Positions 29,132 to 39,207 of a DNA stretch of 64,000 bases are shown in pieces (the first letter of the stretch is position 1; each line of letters opens with the position of its first letter). Source of the DNA: Paramoeba atlantica (Eukaryota > Discosea); contig CDRNVI010000048.1 in assembly GCA_977017575.1 (NCBI GenBank), forward strand, positions 124,001-188,000, written 5' to 3'. The notes under the pieces are model-generated. The model did not search any database. It had not been told where the DNA came from and saw only the letters and a program-made list of their open reading frames with translations. Both the position numbers and the translations under genes were made by a program.

Positions 29132-30544
29132 TCATGTTTGCGCAGAATAATTTGCCTTTATGTCGGAAAGTAGTCGGGTGATGTCCCACTTGTTGCGGAA
29201 CCCAAAGCTAATGGTGGGGTGTGAACTGTGCTGATCATAACTACCACATAAAAGTTTCTTACAGATCTCATTCGTGGGATAAATGCTATGTTGAAAAACA
29301 CTAGGATCGATGCGCCCTGGCACATCTGCAAGAACTACTAATAAGAAATGTGTACATTTTTGGGAGGCAACTCCCGTATCTAAAAACTCAACGTGATGCA
29401 AGGATAGTATATTTTCAACTTCTAGGCGCAAGGAGACGTACTGGTCGCTCTCTGATGCGTTCGGTGATTCCTGCGACCATCGCCAACAATGAGACTCGAA
29501 CCGCAATTTGGTCACATGCGTGGTCCTAAATAAGCCTATGTGGACAAGTACAGGATTTCTCGTCATGATCTCATCAAAAACGCTCGTATTAAAGTTACAT
29601 GGAGACAAGGAGGTCAATATTTGAAAGTCCTGATCTTTTTTCTCTGTTTTATTCACAGAATTCTCGGTAGCAAAAATATTTTTCAGCGATGGAAGGGGTT
29701 TGAAGCTTGTATGAAAGGGAGATAGCGGGTCAGGTATGTCATCAACGTCGTTATCACATACACGTGATGTGGGACCTGCACCTTCCACGCAATACCCGAC
29801 TTTTCTACGCCCTAAAATGTTCGTCGGCCTGAATTCTAGATCACGGGGCCAAAAATCATTCTCCACACAAGTAGGTTGCATGTTATCAAAAATATTACGC
29901 AGCAGCTCCCCCCTGGGGTAAGATTCTATTCCTTGAAAGTCGTGACCAGACTTTGCTCTATTCGTGGTCGGATGGCTTGATAAGCCCACCGTTTCGAGTC
30001 GCGAAAATTGTGGAGTGAACGGGAGAAGCATAGACTCGCGAAGGCCTTCCGACCCGTCAGGCGACATTGCAGACTTCGAACGACTGCTTCTCTTGCCTAC
30101 AGGAGGCTCGGAGTTTTCTACAGCTATTCTATTCTTTCCGAACTCCGAAGCCGGATCCAACGACTCAAAGCGCCATACCTTGAGGAGTGGGTGACCGTAC
30201 TGCTGCATTGTCATTCGTTCACCGGGGCGTATGGACTGCCCCCCTCCGAAAACAATCTCATCGCGATCCACCAGTTGCACATCCTCAATACGTGCCCCAT
30301 TGACGAAGGTACCATTAGAACTATTTAAATCTTTCAAACGCACCTGACGCTCAGCAATGTTGAGATAGATCACCGCATGCCGTCTACTACAGCACGGCAA
30401 TGGTCCCGATTCAATAATAACATCACAGTCATTGCGTCCAATGGTACGTGATAACTCAGATTCCTTCTTCGGATCAAATTTAATCTCAATGCACTCAGAT
30501 GAAGTGTCCGAAGAGCTTCGAATGCAAGTCAGTTGGAATTTCAT
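29132..30544 (-). CDS. FHA-domain protein
   Basis: FHA domains bind phosphothreonine peptides, often in DNA-damage and cell-cycle signalling. The N-terminal 115 residues hold an FHA fold with RTIGRNDCDVIIESG, CCSRRHAVIY, LKDLNSSNGTFVNG and DRDEIVFGGG, all key FHA positions (GR, S..HA, NGT..N). The remaining 350 residues contain a polar middle region and an ordered C-terminal part (about residues 310-470) that I do not recognise. The start is an ATG at 30544 directly before the FHA domain. Confidence 0.8.
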   Translation of the reverse strand: MKFQLTCIRSSSDTSSECIEIKFDPKKESELSRTIGRNDCDVIIESGPLPCCSRRHAVIYLNIAERQVRLKDLNSSNGTFVNGARIEDVQLVDRDEIVFGGGQSIRPGERMTMQQYGHPLLKVWRFESLDPASEFGKNRIAVENSEPPVGKRSSRSKSAMSPDGSEGLRESMLLPFTPQFSRLETVGLSSHPTTNRAKSGHDFQGIESYPRGELLRNIFDNMQPTCVENDFWPRDLEFRPTNILGRRKVGYCVEGAGPTSRVCDNDVDDIPDPLSPFHTSFKPLPSLKNIFATENSVNKTEKKDQDFQILTSLSPCNFNTSVFDEIMTRNPVLVHIGLFRTTHVTKLRFESHCWRWSQESPNASESDQYVSLRLEVENILSLHHVEFLDTGVASQKCTHFLLVVLADVPGRIDPSVFQHSIYPTNEICKKLLCGSYDQHSSHPTISFGFRNKWDITRLLSDIKANYSAQT

Positions 30545-30783
30545 AAGTACACAAAAAATAGTTAAGATAGATACACAAACACAACGGATTAAACTCGGCT
30601 AAAAATCATTAAATCTATATAGCCCACCGAAGGGTCTCTTACCCCCACCAGATACCACAAAACAACCGCAAAAACCCCAATACAATAACTCTCACACAAA
30701 CAAAATAGAGAAAACGGCTAAAAGTAGAATACACAAAAGGGGGCAACTTATGGCATACCCCTCCCTACACCACATAACCAACA

Positions 30784-31568
30784 CTACGGATCTGTAGTTT
30801 GCCTCCTCCGTGCCTCCCACCATTTCACCAGTTCCTCCGTCTGTTTTGTCCGTAACATACACAGCGCCTCGCTACCCAGTTTCCGTGTCTCCGGGGCGGA
30901 GAACATCATGTACTCCTCCAACGTAGGCGTGGACGGCCGACTACTTTTCTTCTGCCGCGCCCGCGTCTTTAACGTCTCCGCGTGGTCCTGCAAATCCGAC
31001 GGCATCTGCCCCTTCGCGTTCGCGGCCCATTTCGCACGGAGCCTCTCTGTTTGGTCGCCATACAAATTGGACTCGGATTTCACCAGCGCATCGATTTGCT
31101 TCGCCTCACGCTCCCACGAGGCGGAGTACCGTGTGACGTAGTGCTCCCACTCCCGGGGGGAGAGGGTGCGGTCCCAGCGGGGGGGGGCACCCTCTCCGTG
31201 CGCGTCTCCCCCGCGAACAGCCAGGGGTTCCACCCCCCCTGGACACTCCTGCGCTCGTAGTGCACAGTGTCCTGTTTGAAATATCGGATCTCGTCGTTTG
31301 CGGTGTGGAGTAACTGGAAGATCACCGACATGATGGCCTGGGCGGATTTCTTTGCAATGTCCACACAGCAGTGACTCCCGTCGCTGTAGACCCCCGTGAT
31401 GGCTTTCGTTGGACAAACGCGCGGACGTAAATCAATTTCAACTTGAGGAAATCGTCGTTTAAAGGCAGGGATTTCTCTCCCCAAGGCGTGACGAATACCA
31501 CTGGAGTTATCGATTAACCCGTACGGGATGATAAGGCGTTTTAAACAGAGCGTCCCGTTACGACTCAT
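30784..31568 (-). CDS. MRPL43: Mitochondrial ribosomal protein mL43, frame broken at a 9-G run
   Basis: mL43 is part of the large mitochondrial ribosomal subunit. The frame from 31568 gives MSRNGTLCLKRLIIPYGLID, then NSSGIRHAL, REIPAFKRRFPQVEIDL, a GVYSDGSHCCVDI strand and the conserved RRSVQGGWNPW. This is the thioredoxin-like L51/S25/CI-B8 fold, with SVQG.W as its mL43 ending. After about 135 codons the coding-like frame changes at the G-run 31179-31187. The other frame continues RWDRTLSPREWEHYVTRYSA with about 125 natural-looking residues to 30784. I read this as one protein with a long C-terminal extension. Either a one-base sequencing error or a real frameshift at the run explains the switch. 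Confidence 0.8.
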
Positions 31569-31660
31569 ATGAAATCTAGAGATGTAGGGTGTGCTAATCC
31601 TTTAATGATTTGCAGGTGAGTGCCTCACTAAAAATAAATTTGTCCAAGTTTATTGCTAAA

Positions 31661-32442
31661 TTGCGGTGGTTGTATAACTACCGCTCTACCCTCGATTAAT
31701 GAAAAAAGTGAACAAAAACAGTTAAAATATAAAGAGCAGCACAGCAATAAATACACAGCAATAAATTTAGTGGCTTCGCTAAACGCGGTGGTTGTTTTCA
31801 ACTTAGAAGTCACTCATGCTGCGCGCTACGCGTTGAAAACTACTACCGCGTTTAACGAAGAGCCTAAAAAAGAAAAATCGCCAAAAGATCATGAATAATC
31901 TATTTTTTTAGGTGAAAAAGCGCGATTTTTCGGCAAAAATTGCGATATTTCAACCCAAATTTGGACCGTTTTTGATGCCTTACCAGTAGGGGTAGGAAGC
32001 GAATTTGCCGAAAAAAACGTTGTAGAATGGTAGCTGAGGTCCAAAACTCGTAAAATACGTTTTAGTAGTCGATTTTGGAAAAATATTATTTTTACGTTTT
32101 TTTGGTCACCCCAAAAATTTCGGAAATTTTGACCTTGTCGGACCCTTCCTGCGCGTACCAGGGGGGGAGGGGGAAATTATCGCCGCGGCCCACTCTACCA
32201 CTTCCCTGCGCTCGATTTTGAAACGCAAAAAAATCGAAAAAAAAATCGAGACGTATGTCCCCCCCCTGGACCCCCCACATGGACACCCCTTTTTTTTTCA
32301 TTTTTTCATTTTTGGACCACCGGAGCCCCCTTTTATATTTTTTTTCTATTATATTACTGTGTTTCTCTTTATATTTTAACTGTTTTTGTTCACCTTTTTT
32401 TCAATAATCGAGGGTAGAGCGGTAGTTATACAACCACCGCAA
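31661..32442. mobile_element. DNA element with TTGCGGTGGTTGT inverted ends
   Basis: TTGCGGTGGTTGTATAACTA and the following CCGCTCTACCCTCGATTA open the left end. Their inverse closes the right end at 32442. The arms extend about 90 bp through a TGAACAAAAACAGTTAAAAT block. No coding frame is visible inside. A further copy of one arm lies at 34395-34530, so this is a repeat family. The element overlaps the larger palindrome described next. Confidence 0.65.
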
Positions 32443-33379
32443 TGTTTATACTGTACCCCCCCCCCTTTATAATAGCCTCGCTTTTGCCCAAATGAACCTA
32501 TAAAGGGGGGGGCGATGGACGATTAAAAATTAGCACAGAAACCGTCCTACATTTGGGAGCGAGGAACCAGAAATTATTCATTCGCTCAGTGGGCCCCGGC
32601 GATCTGCCAAATTAAAATGTCCAGCACCACCCCGTGCCATACCTCGAAGAACCATGTAAAAATATCAAAATATTTAAGACCGTGCAAGAAAATAAGAAAG
32701 AATCTTCCTCGGTTTGCCAAAAAAAGAACCTATAAAGGGGGGGGGGTCGAGGCTATTAGAAACAGGGGGTACAGTAATACAAGAAAAAAATATAAAAGGG
32801 GGGCCCAGTGGTCCAAAACTAAAAAAAAGGGGGGTCCAGCGGGGGGTCCAGGGGGGGATCCAGGAGGGAGGGCATACGCCGCGATTCTTTTTTTATATTT
32901 TTTGCTTTTCAAAATCGAGCGCGGGGAAGTGGTAGAGTATGCCTCCGCGATTATTTTCCACCCCGCCCCACCTGGGGGTGACTCCCCCCTGGTACGCGCA
33001 GGAGAGGTCCGACAAGGTCAAAATTTCCGAAATTTTTGGGATGAAAAAAAAATTGGTCAAAAAAAAAAATTATTTTTCCAAAATCGACTCCTAAAACGTA
33101 TTTTGAGAGCTTGGGACGTCATCTACCATTCTACGACGTTTTTTTCGACAGATTCGCCTCCTACCCCTACTGGTAACGCATCAAAAGCGGCCCAAATTTT
33201 GGAGAAAATTTCTTAATTTTCGCCTAAAAATCGAGCTCTTTCACCCCCAAAAAAAAAATTATTCACGATCTTTAGGCAATTTTTCTTTTTGTGGGTTCTT
33301 TAAACGCGGAGGTAGTTTTCAACTCGCAGCATGAGTGGCTTCTAAATTGAAAACAACCACTACGTTTAACGAAGCCACT
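31770..33379. repeat. 1.6 kb fold-back repeat (two ~0.6 kb inverted arms)
   Basis: The segment 31770-32345 recurs inverted at 32777-33379 with moderate divergence. Shared landmarks are GGTAGGGG.AGG.GAA near the middle, GACCTTGTCGGACC beside a TACGCGC motif, and the C-run/GGACC block. At each outer end there is a second-order hairpin, in which AAACGCGGTGGTTGTTTTCA faces an inverse copy about 70 bp away. The central 430 bp contain C- and G-runs. It carries no host gene and no identifiable transposase. Confidence 0.7.
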
Positions 33380-33578
33380 GAAAAAGAAATTACAAATGTA
33401 AATATACATTTTTATGTCCCTGATAACTTGCGCGCACCTCTTGAGCTCCACACTTGTACTTCTTTTGTCCCATCTCAATGGGATGCCCCTCATATCGTCC
33501 CTTAAATACCCGTCCCGTAATTAAAGCGTCCCGTAATAAAACCAGACACTGTAATTATGATTTTGAGTATCACCGCAA

Positions 33579-34334
33579 CTATTCGTGACGTTCCTCCTCT
33601 TCGAAGGCACGAAATAAAGCTATTACTACCGAACAAATAGCAATATAGGCTACGCATCGAAGCCAGATATGGCTTTTGGATCTACGTATTTTTTGTCTAC
33701 GTTTCTTATCCGACTGATCGTGGCGCGGTTTCTCTATAGAGAGCGTCTTTGTACTAGTAATACTATGATGCGGAAGCCAAGAACGACCGAGCGCAATCTT
33801 TGGACTTTTATGTACCGATATTCGACGGAATTGGCTCCCCTTTTGTGAAGGTATTTCTCTAGTAATTCTCGTTTCCTGGCAGCAAATCGTACTTCCATTA
33901 TATGCACATTGGGCATCAATCTCATCCATAAGTTCTTCTGAAACGTCGGTATCTACAGTTTCCACGTTTACTATTCTTTTGTTCATTCGGGCAAGTTTCA
34001 GCAGGGCCTTTCCTGTCGAATCCCCTATCGGACTGTTATTTAAAGTTATCGAATTTATTCTAGGGTGATGCTTAAGTTGCTCACACAACCTTATAAATGA
34101 AGAATCACCTGCAACACTTCCCGACAGTATAATATTCCTAACACTAAAGTTAGATTCCATGGCGTCGGCCAGCGCATCAACTTCATCAGGACCAGAAATC
34201 GGAGAATCATCGTCCGAAATCAGAGCTACTGTATCGATACGCGATTCTAACACGTCCTCAAGCAGTATCGAGAATGATTTACCAGGTCTATACTTCGAAT
34301 ACGGACTTGTTTGTTCTGTGTTGTAATTCAGCAT
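33579..34334 (-). CDS. LRR-like protein with C-terminal tail anchor
   Basis: Residues about 25-140 follow the leucine-rich repeat pattern of tropomodulin/RI-type proteins: VDALADAMESNFSVRNIILS, then LCEQLKHHPRINSITLNN, then GKALLKLARMNKRIVNVE. A basic Ser/Lys/Arg-rich linker leads to one hydrophobic helix near the end (CVAYIAICSVVIALF) with a short acidic tail. This suggests a tail-anchored membrane protein facing the cytosol. The start is an ATG at 34334. The partner and role are unknown. Confidence 0.6.
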   Translation of the reverse strand: MLNYNTEQTSPYSKYRPGKSFSILLEDVLESRIDTVALISDDDSPISGPDEVDALADAMESNFSVRNIILSGSVAGDSSFIRLCEQLKHHPRINSITLNNSPIGDSTGKALLKLARMNKRIVNVETVDTDVSEELMDEIDAQCAYNGSTICCQETRITREIPSQKGSQFRRISVHKSPKIALGRSWLPHHSITSTKTLSIEKPRHDQSDKKRRQKIRRSKSHIWLRCVAYIAICSVVIALFRAFEEEERHE

Positions 34335-34394
34335 ATTTCAATATAAAATGAGGCGTGAAAACCACACATTGAATAGTGAATATAAACCCTTATT

Positions 34395-34690
34395 GCGGTG
34401 GTTGTAAACCTACCGCTCTACCCTCGATTATTGAAAAAAAATTGAACAAAAACAGTGAAAATATAAATAGGAACACAGTAATATAATAGAAGAAAAAAAT
34501 ATAAAAGGGGGCCCCGGTGGTCCAAAACAGAAAAAAAAATCAAAAAAATGGGGTGTCCATGGGGGTGTCCATGTGGGGGGTCCAGGGGGGGGGGTCCAGG
34601 GGGGGGGTCCAGGGGGGGGTCCAGGGAGGGGTCCAGGGGGCGGGTCCAGGGGGGGGGTCCAGGGGGGGGGTCCTGTTCGATGAATGAAAA
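34395..34690. repeat. Partial fold-back arm followed by GGGGTCCAG tandem repeats
   Basis: 34395-34530 repeats the TTGCGGTGGTTGT...CTACCCTCGATTA arm and the TATAAAAGGGGGCCC block seen at 32.3-32.8 kb. From 34550 to 34680 imperfect units of the type GGGGGGTCCAGG are repeated head to tail. A GTTCGATGAATG half-palindrome follows at about 34676. Confidence 0.6.
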
Positions 34691-34926
34691 CGCAATTTTT
34701 TTTTGTAAAAAAAAAGCTCGTTTCGGTCTGCATCATGCTCCTGGCTGCTACCTTGATCCGTAAGACAAAAACAAATCCGAAACGTTATCAAAAAGCGGAA
34801 GGATTCTTAAAACTATTGCCTCATAAGTTTACAAAGATAAAATCATAACTTACAAATACACAAACCTGCGGAAGTGGCAGACACAGGTCCTCAGTGCGCG
34901 ACCCAAAAAATATTGGGTTGGGGGTA

Positions 34927-34976
34927 CGTTCGTTGTACTCAACGAACTGCCGGATTTTCGTTGAGTACTCAACGAA
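34927..34976. repeat. Two TTCGTTGAGTACTCAACGAA-type palindromes
   Basis: 34957-34976 is the perfect palindrome TTCGTTGAGTACTCAACGAA. Just left of it, 34927-34947 is a near-copy lacking a few central bases. Both resemble the palindromes at 35767-35903 in layout but differ at paired positions. Confidence 0.8.
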
Positions 34977-35319
34977 CGGAAATTTACGGTGCAAGTCAAG
35001 GACTTTTGCATATGTCAAGGACTTTTGTGGAACACCCAAGAATTGTTTTTAATTTTCATTTTCCGTGCGTTCAGTATCCTACACTTCACTATATACGTTG
35101 ACAACGCCTGCGTAGCGAAAACTACGAAATTCAGTGAGCTTCGCAAATTGCTTCCCACTAACGACGCACAGGGGAATCCTACGCGGGGTACGGCTCAGGC
35201 CCGCTCACGCGGGGGCCCCCGCGCGGCCAAAATGGGTACTAAAATTTGTTATCAAGGTAGTTGGGCTTCGCAAATTGCTTCCCACGAATCTAGAGAGAAG
35301 CACACGTACAATAATCTTT

Positions 35320-35560
35320 AACGATAAAGATACAGTTTCTGTACCTTGTTGATTATTTACTTTCTTTACCTTTCATGGGAGTGTTCACACGCTCCAAAGC
35401 AAAAGAATCAGGAGTAGCTCCTGAGATTTTGCCGCTCCCTCGTGCCCGATGGAAAAAGAAGGCCGTGATGCCAACTCATCCGCCCGCCGTGCTAATATCC
35501 ACCACCTCCGCATGGAGCGCGCGGGTCGCCAAAAAATATAATTATGTCCCAGGGCTACGC
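35320..35560 (+). mobile_element. LINE family A, 5' end fragment
   Basis: The piece begins with the shared 5' sequence AACGATAAAGATACAGTTTC TGTACCTTGTTG at about 35323. It then encodes MGVFTRSKAKESGVAPEILP from 35375. This aligns with MGMFTRSRAKDTGVAPEVVP of the complete element at 55-59.7 kb. Coding similarity fades after about 60 codons, where short tandem GGGCT(A/T)CGCT.ACAGTTG repeats begin (35540-35700). Confidence 0.75.
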
Positions 35561-35766
35561 TCACAGTTGGACCTTGCTCGAAAAGGAGGGCTTTTGCCTC
35601 CAGAAGCGGGCTACGCTCACAGTTGGGCCTTGCTCGCAGACGGGGGCCTTGCTTGCACACTTGGGCTTCGCTGACAGTTGGGCCTTGCCTCCAGACATGT
35701 AAACGAGATGGTAATGTTCAAATTCCCCCAAAAAAAATCGAGACGAAAAATTCGTGCAGCAGTGCC

Positions 35767-35903
35767 CGTTGGATGAATGATTCATCGAACGCACTGCCCG
35801 TTCGATGAATATTCATCGAACGGGACGCCTGGTCATCGAACGGGCCGCCGTTCAATGAATATTCATCGAACGCACCGTGCGTTCGATGAATTTTCATCGA
35901 ATG
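35767..35903. repeat. Array of TTCGATGAATATTCATCGAA palindromes
   Basis: Four full and one half copy lie within 137 bp: 35767-35791, 35799-35822 (a perfect 24-bp palindrome), a half copy at about 35831-35842, 35849-35872 and 35880-35903. The copies tolerate changes mostly at the centre. Confidence 0.85.
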
Positions 35904-35904
35904 C

Positions 35905-36310
35905 CCCCCCTGGCTCGGAAACATGCGAAATATGTAAAATCAACTATGTTGCGAAATGATCAATTTCAATGCCTCCCTATATTGTCCTGCGGGGCTCTCC
36001 ACAATAACACAAAATCTCTACTACAGCTCCTGGCGGAAAAGGTCTACCGCGAACCCAAGGCGATTCTGAATGATTTTGTGCTTCTTCAACAGGAATTGAA
36101 TGGAGCGATAGTCCAGGGGCAATTGCGTAGCTACTTGCCGGATCCGAAAGATGAGTATGCTTATTAGAGTCGAGTCCGAGTCTGGACTTATTTGGTGGAT
36201 AAGGTAGTAATAGGAAGAAGTGGAAATGGTAGGAGGATAAATTAGGAATACGAAAAAAAAAGATATTTTATGTATAAAACGGGAAGAACACCAAAAAAAA
36301 AATCCCGAAA
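35905..36310 (+). mobile_element. LINE family A, 3' end, inverted relative to its neighbour
   Basis: The + strand encodes the last part of the endonuclease region (QFQCLPILSCGALHNNTKSL to QLRSYLPDPKDEYAY, stop at about 36165) and then a 3' UTR. The missing preceding part lies next door on the minus strand. The two pieces join within about a dozen codons of each other, as expected for one element whose 3' segment was inverted in place. Confidence 0.65.
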
Positions 36311-36329
36311 GTCTGAAGAATGACGGATC

Positions 36330-36956
36330 ATATGTCCCACCAGTTTTGCTACGTCCAACATTTGATTGCGATAGCTCGTGGACGATGGTGAAATCGTAGT
36401 ATACATCTCCGCTTGCCCAATGAATCACGATATCTGGGCCCGAATGATAAAAAGATCCGGATCCGCAGGTTCTTTGGTGATGGGATTTGCCGTCGCCATC
36501 TACGCTTGCTCCACATTTTGCGCAAGTATAGGTGGAGAACTGTCTGGGTTCAAGCTCACAGGGCAGACCTGATTTTATGCATAATTCATAAATATTCCGA
36601 ACCATCCTGTTGTGCTTTGCCGTTGCGTTATTGCCTGAACATTTGACGCACCCGGACACGTGCGTGAGCGCTGTATGGGGGGTAAGTAATGCATGGCACC
36701 CTGGACACTGTAAATTGGAGGGGAGGCTCGGATGTGCAATCCCAATGCGTGGCATAACTGCTAACTTGAAAAGTCGCGTAGGTACAAGTCTAGAATTTGA
36801 GGTGAGCCATGAATAGTTACCTTTGGAGCTAGCTGCTCGTATTATGTGGGCTTGCGTTTTGTCTGTCATTAATTTGTCCCGTATGTCGTTGTGGTAGAGT
36901 TCCTCGGTGACTTCTTCTTTTTTTTTTTGCGGGTATGGCTGTTGTATATACGACAT
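36330..36956 (-). mobile_element. LINE family A, zinc-knuckle and endonuclease part
   Basis: This minus-strand piece encodes the segment just after the RT (EELYHNDIRDKLMTDKTQAH), CPGCHALLTPHTALTHVSGC, VKCSGNNATAKHNRMVR and SGPDIVIHWASGDVYYDFTIVHELSQSN. It breaks off within the restriction-like endonuclease. The SGPD...YDFTIVHE part carries the PD..D-type catalytic residues. Confidence 0.75.
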
Positions 36957-37275
36957 TCCTCATACTTTCGAAGGGGGGCGTATTCCATTATAATCTTCCT
37001 CATTCCTGCGGCATTCATGCGCTTTTGAAGGGGGAGTCTGCGGTATACATATGAAATACAATCACTATTTTACACAAGTTTACATATTATAAAGGAACCT
37101 AATATTCTGATCTGCGTATTAGGAGGAAGAGGAGGATGGGAGTAGCTCGGCTAGCGCATCGTCTTTGGCTAGGAAAGAGCAAGCAACTAGGTGGAAGAAT
37201 CAAAGTGAAAGAAGAAGCAAAGTGAGAGAAGACTGGGGGAGGGAGAGTATGCGAACACACTTAGTGACCTTCTAG

Positions 37276-37590
37276 AAGCGAAGTCCACCTATCCAGTTAT
37301 CCTTCGGAATGTACTCACGTAGTTGAGATACCACCGTGTATGCGGACATCTTTTCAATCTCAAGTTGAAATCCCTGTCGTACATTGTCGTAGTTCATTTT
37401 TGCGCGCTGCGCTATTGCCTTCAAAAGTGCCTTGGTGTCATTGTGTAGAAGGCCACAGTCTGAGGTGGCCAGACAACGGAAGTATTCACTATCGACACCC
37501 TTTTCGGAGACATATTTCTTGATTTTTCGATCGATCGCTTGTTGTATGAGTGCTGAACTGGTCTGTTTCGCGTAACTGTTGCAACAGGTA
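37276..37590 (-). mobile_element. LINE family B, 3' terminal coding fragment
   Basis: The frame reads CNSYAKQTSSALIQQAIDRK, EYFRCLATSDCGLLHNDTKA and EIEKMSAYTVVSQLREYIP to a stop near 37276. It matches the C-terminus of the family B copy at 62.4 kb most closely. It abuts the 3' end of the family A copy on its right. The 300 bp to its left (36960-37270) hold no recognisable sequence. Confidence 0.7.
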
Positions 37591-37606
37591 GATTTCTTCG
37601 TATTTC

Positions 37607-39200
37607 TTTTGTTAAAAAAACGATTAATGAATGAACACTATTGTGGTATTCTTGATTTATCGTGTATTCAAAATTCACCGTTAAAGATTTCCTATTTTTT
37701 TAACGCACCTCGCTGACGGCATTCAACTGGTATTCACAGGGCCGTTTCATCTCAATCGACCGGTGCCAAGTATTTCCTAAATTGAGACATTGCGACCGAA
37801 CCATTCAGTTCTTGCAATTGCAAAGCGAAATCCTGGTGAATCTTATCGCGTGCCAGTCCACATGCATCTGCAAGAGCCGACAATAATTCCTTGGTGTTTG
37901 GATGCATGGCGCCTCCAGAAAGCATGGGAATGCACAAAAACTGCTGTGTCGGAATTAAGCTCGACACGACGTACCGGTTAATCTTACGCTTGATAGCGTC
38001 TCGCATGAGAATTGCGCCGCTGCGTTTGATGTTGGATTGTGAAAGCTCGTGTATGACGGTAAAATCATGAAAGATGTCCCCGTCTGCCCAATGGATGACT
38101 AAATCTGGCCCGGAATGGTGGAATGAACCAGATCCGCAAGTCCTTTGGTGTGACGCTTTATTTTCACCGTCAACAGTGGTACCGCACTTTCCGCAGGTAT
38201 ATGTCGCGAATTGTCTAGGTTCGAGCTCGCAGGGAATGCCGGCCTTAATACATAGCGTATAGAGTTGACGCACCATTCTGTTGTGTTTTGTGGTAGCGTT
38301 AATCCCAGAACATTTAACGCATCCGGACACGTGAGCAATTGCGCTGCTGGAGGTGAGGAGAACGTGGCACCCAGGACATTGTACCTTCGATGGTAGCAAC
38401 GGATGCTCTATTCCGAAACGGGGCATTATCGCCAACGTGAAAAGTCGCGAAGGAATGAATTTGGTGCAAGCGGTGAGCCAATTGTAATTCCCTTTCGCAC
38501 TGGCCACACGAATGATATCAGCCTGACCCTTGTCTTTCATCAAAGACTCGCGCACTGCATTGTGGTGGACTTCTTCCGTAACCGCTTCATCAGTGAGAGG
38601 TCGTTGGCTGGAGAGCGAGTTCAGCGCTGGCAAATCCATTACAGTAGCGGGAGCTGAAAGATGAATTGGTCGCTCCATAGCTGCTCGTTTGGATTTGAAG
38701 AACGCTGCTTCGCGAATCGGTTCAGTTGGGGTGAGCCCGAGTCCTCCTTTCTTCAGTGGTAGCCTCATCCATGATATTTGGTCTTCGTTGAGGTTCCCGA
38801 ACCATGAACATAGCGTGTTTGCCACCTGGGAATCAAACTGCCGACTGAGTTCCAAAGACGCATCAGGATGATGCACGCGTATGTCGTACTTGTGACGCAT
38901 ATTCACGCAGTGCGATAGTAAAACGATAGAGACGTTGCTGGCCCCCATGTGCTGTAGGCGCCGGAAAGCTGCTTGATGCTTCACAACTTTTTGGACTAAT
39001 TTTTCGCTAACGCTTTCTTTCTCTCCGACGAAGGCCCCCAAAATGTTGGTAGCCCGGCTTTCGGATAAAACTCCCGCCTCCTGCAAGACGTGCGGAATGG
39101 GGATTCTTTCGATGCCTTCAAACCAGACGCATTTTGTTGGGGATAATTCCACTAGCTTAGCAGTCAATAAAACTCGAAGACGGTTGTAAGATTGTTCTTT
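37607..39200 (-). mobile_element. LINE family A copy, 5'-truncated (RT thumb to 3' end)
   Basis: The open part of the coding region (about 39195-37752) starts at LRVLLTAKLVELSPTKCVWF in the RT palm/thumb. It continues through GLGLTPTEPIREAAFFKSKR, CPGCHVLLTSSSAIAHVSGC, VKCSGINATTKHN and SGPDLVIHWADGDIFHDFTV to LAPVD. A 3' UTR of about 140 bp follows, ending in TGTTCATTCATTAA at about 37615. The 5' break falls exactly where the next copy's 3' UTR ends. Confidence 0.8.
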
Positions 39201-39207
39201 TGTTAAT

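Noticed and set aside
31080-31568. mL43 ending in the first frame at 31080
   Set aside because: After the G-run that frame gives a low-complexity Pro/Ser/Gly string, while the other frame gives an ordinary protein sequence. A frame break at the run is the better reading.
36330-36956. Twin-priming inversion as the origin of the LINE A rearrangement
   Set aside because: In twin priming the 5' part is inverted upstream of an intact 3' end. Here the 3' segment is flipped, so the order does not fit.
37421-37678. 85-codon minus frame across the LINE B fragment
   Set aside because: It is out of frame with the LINE B coding sequence, which reads clearly in a different frame over the same bases.
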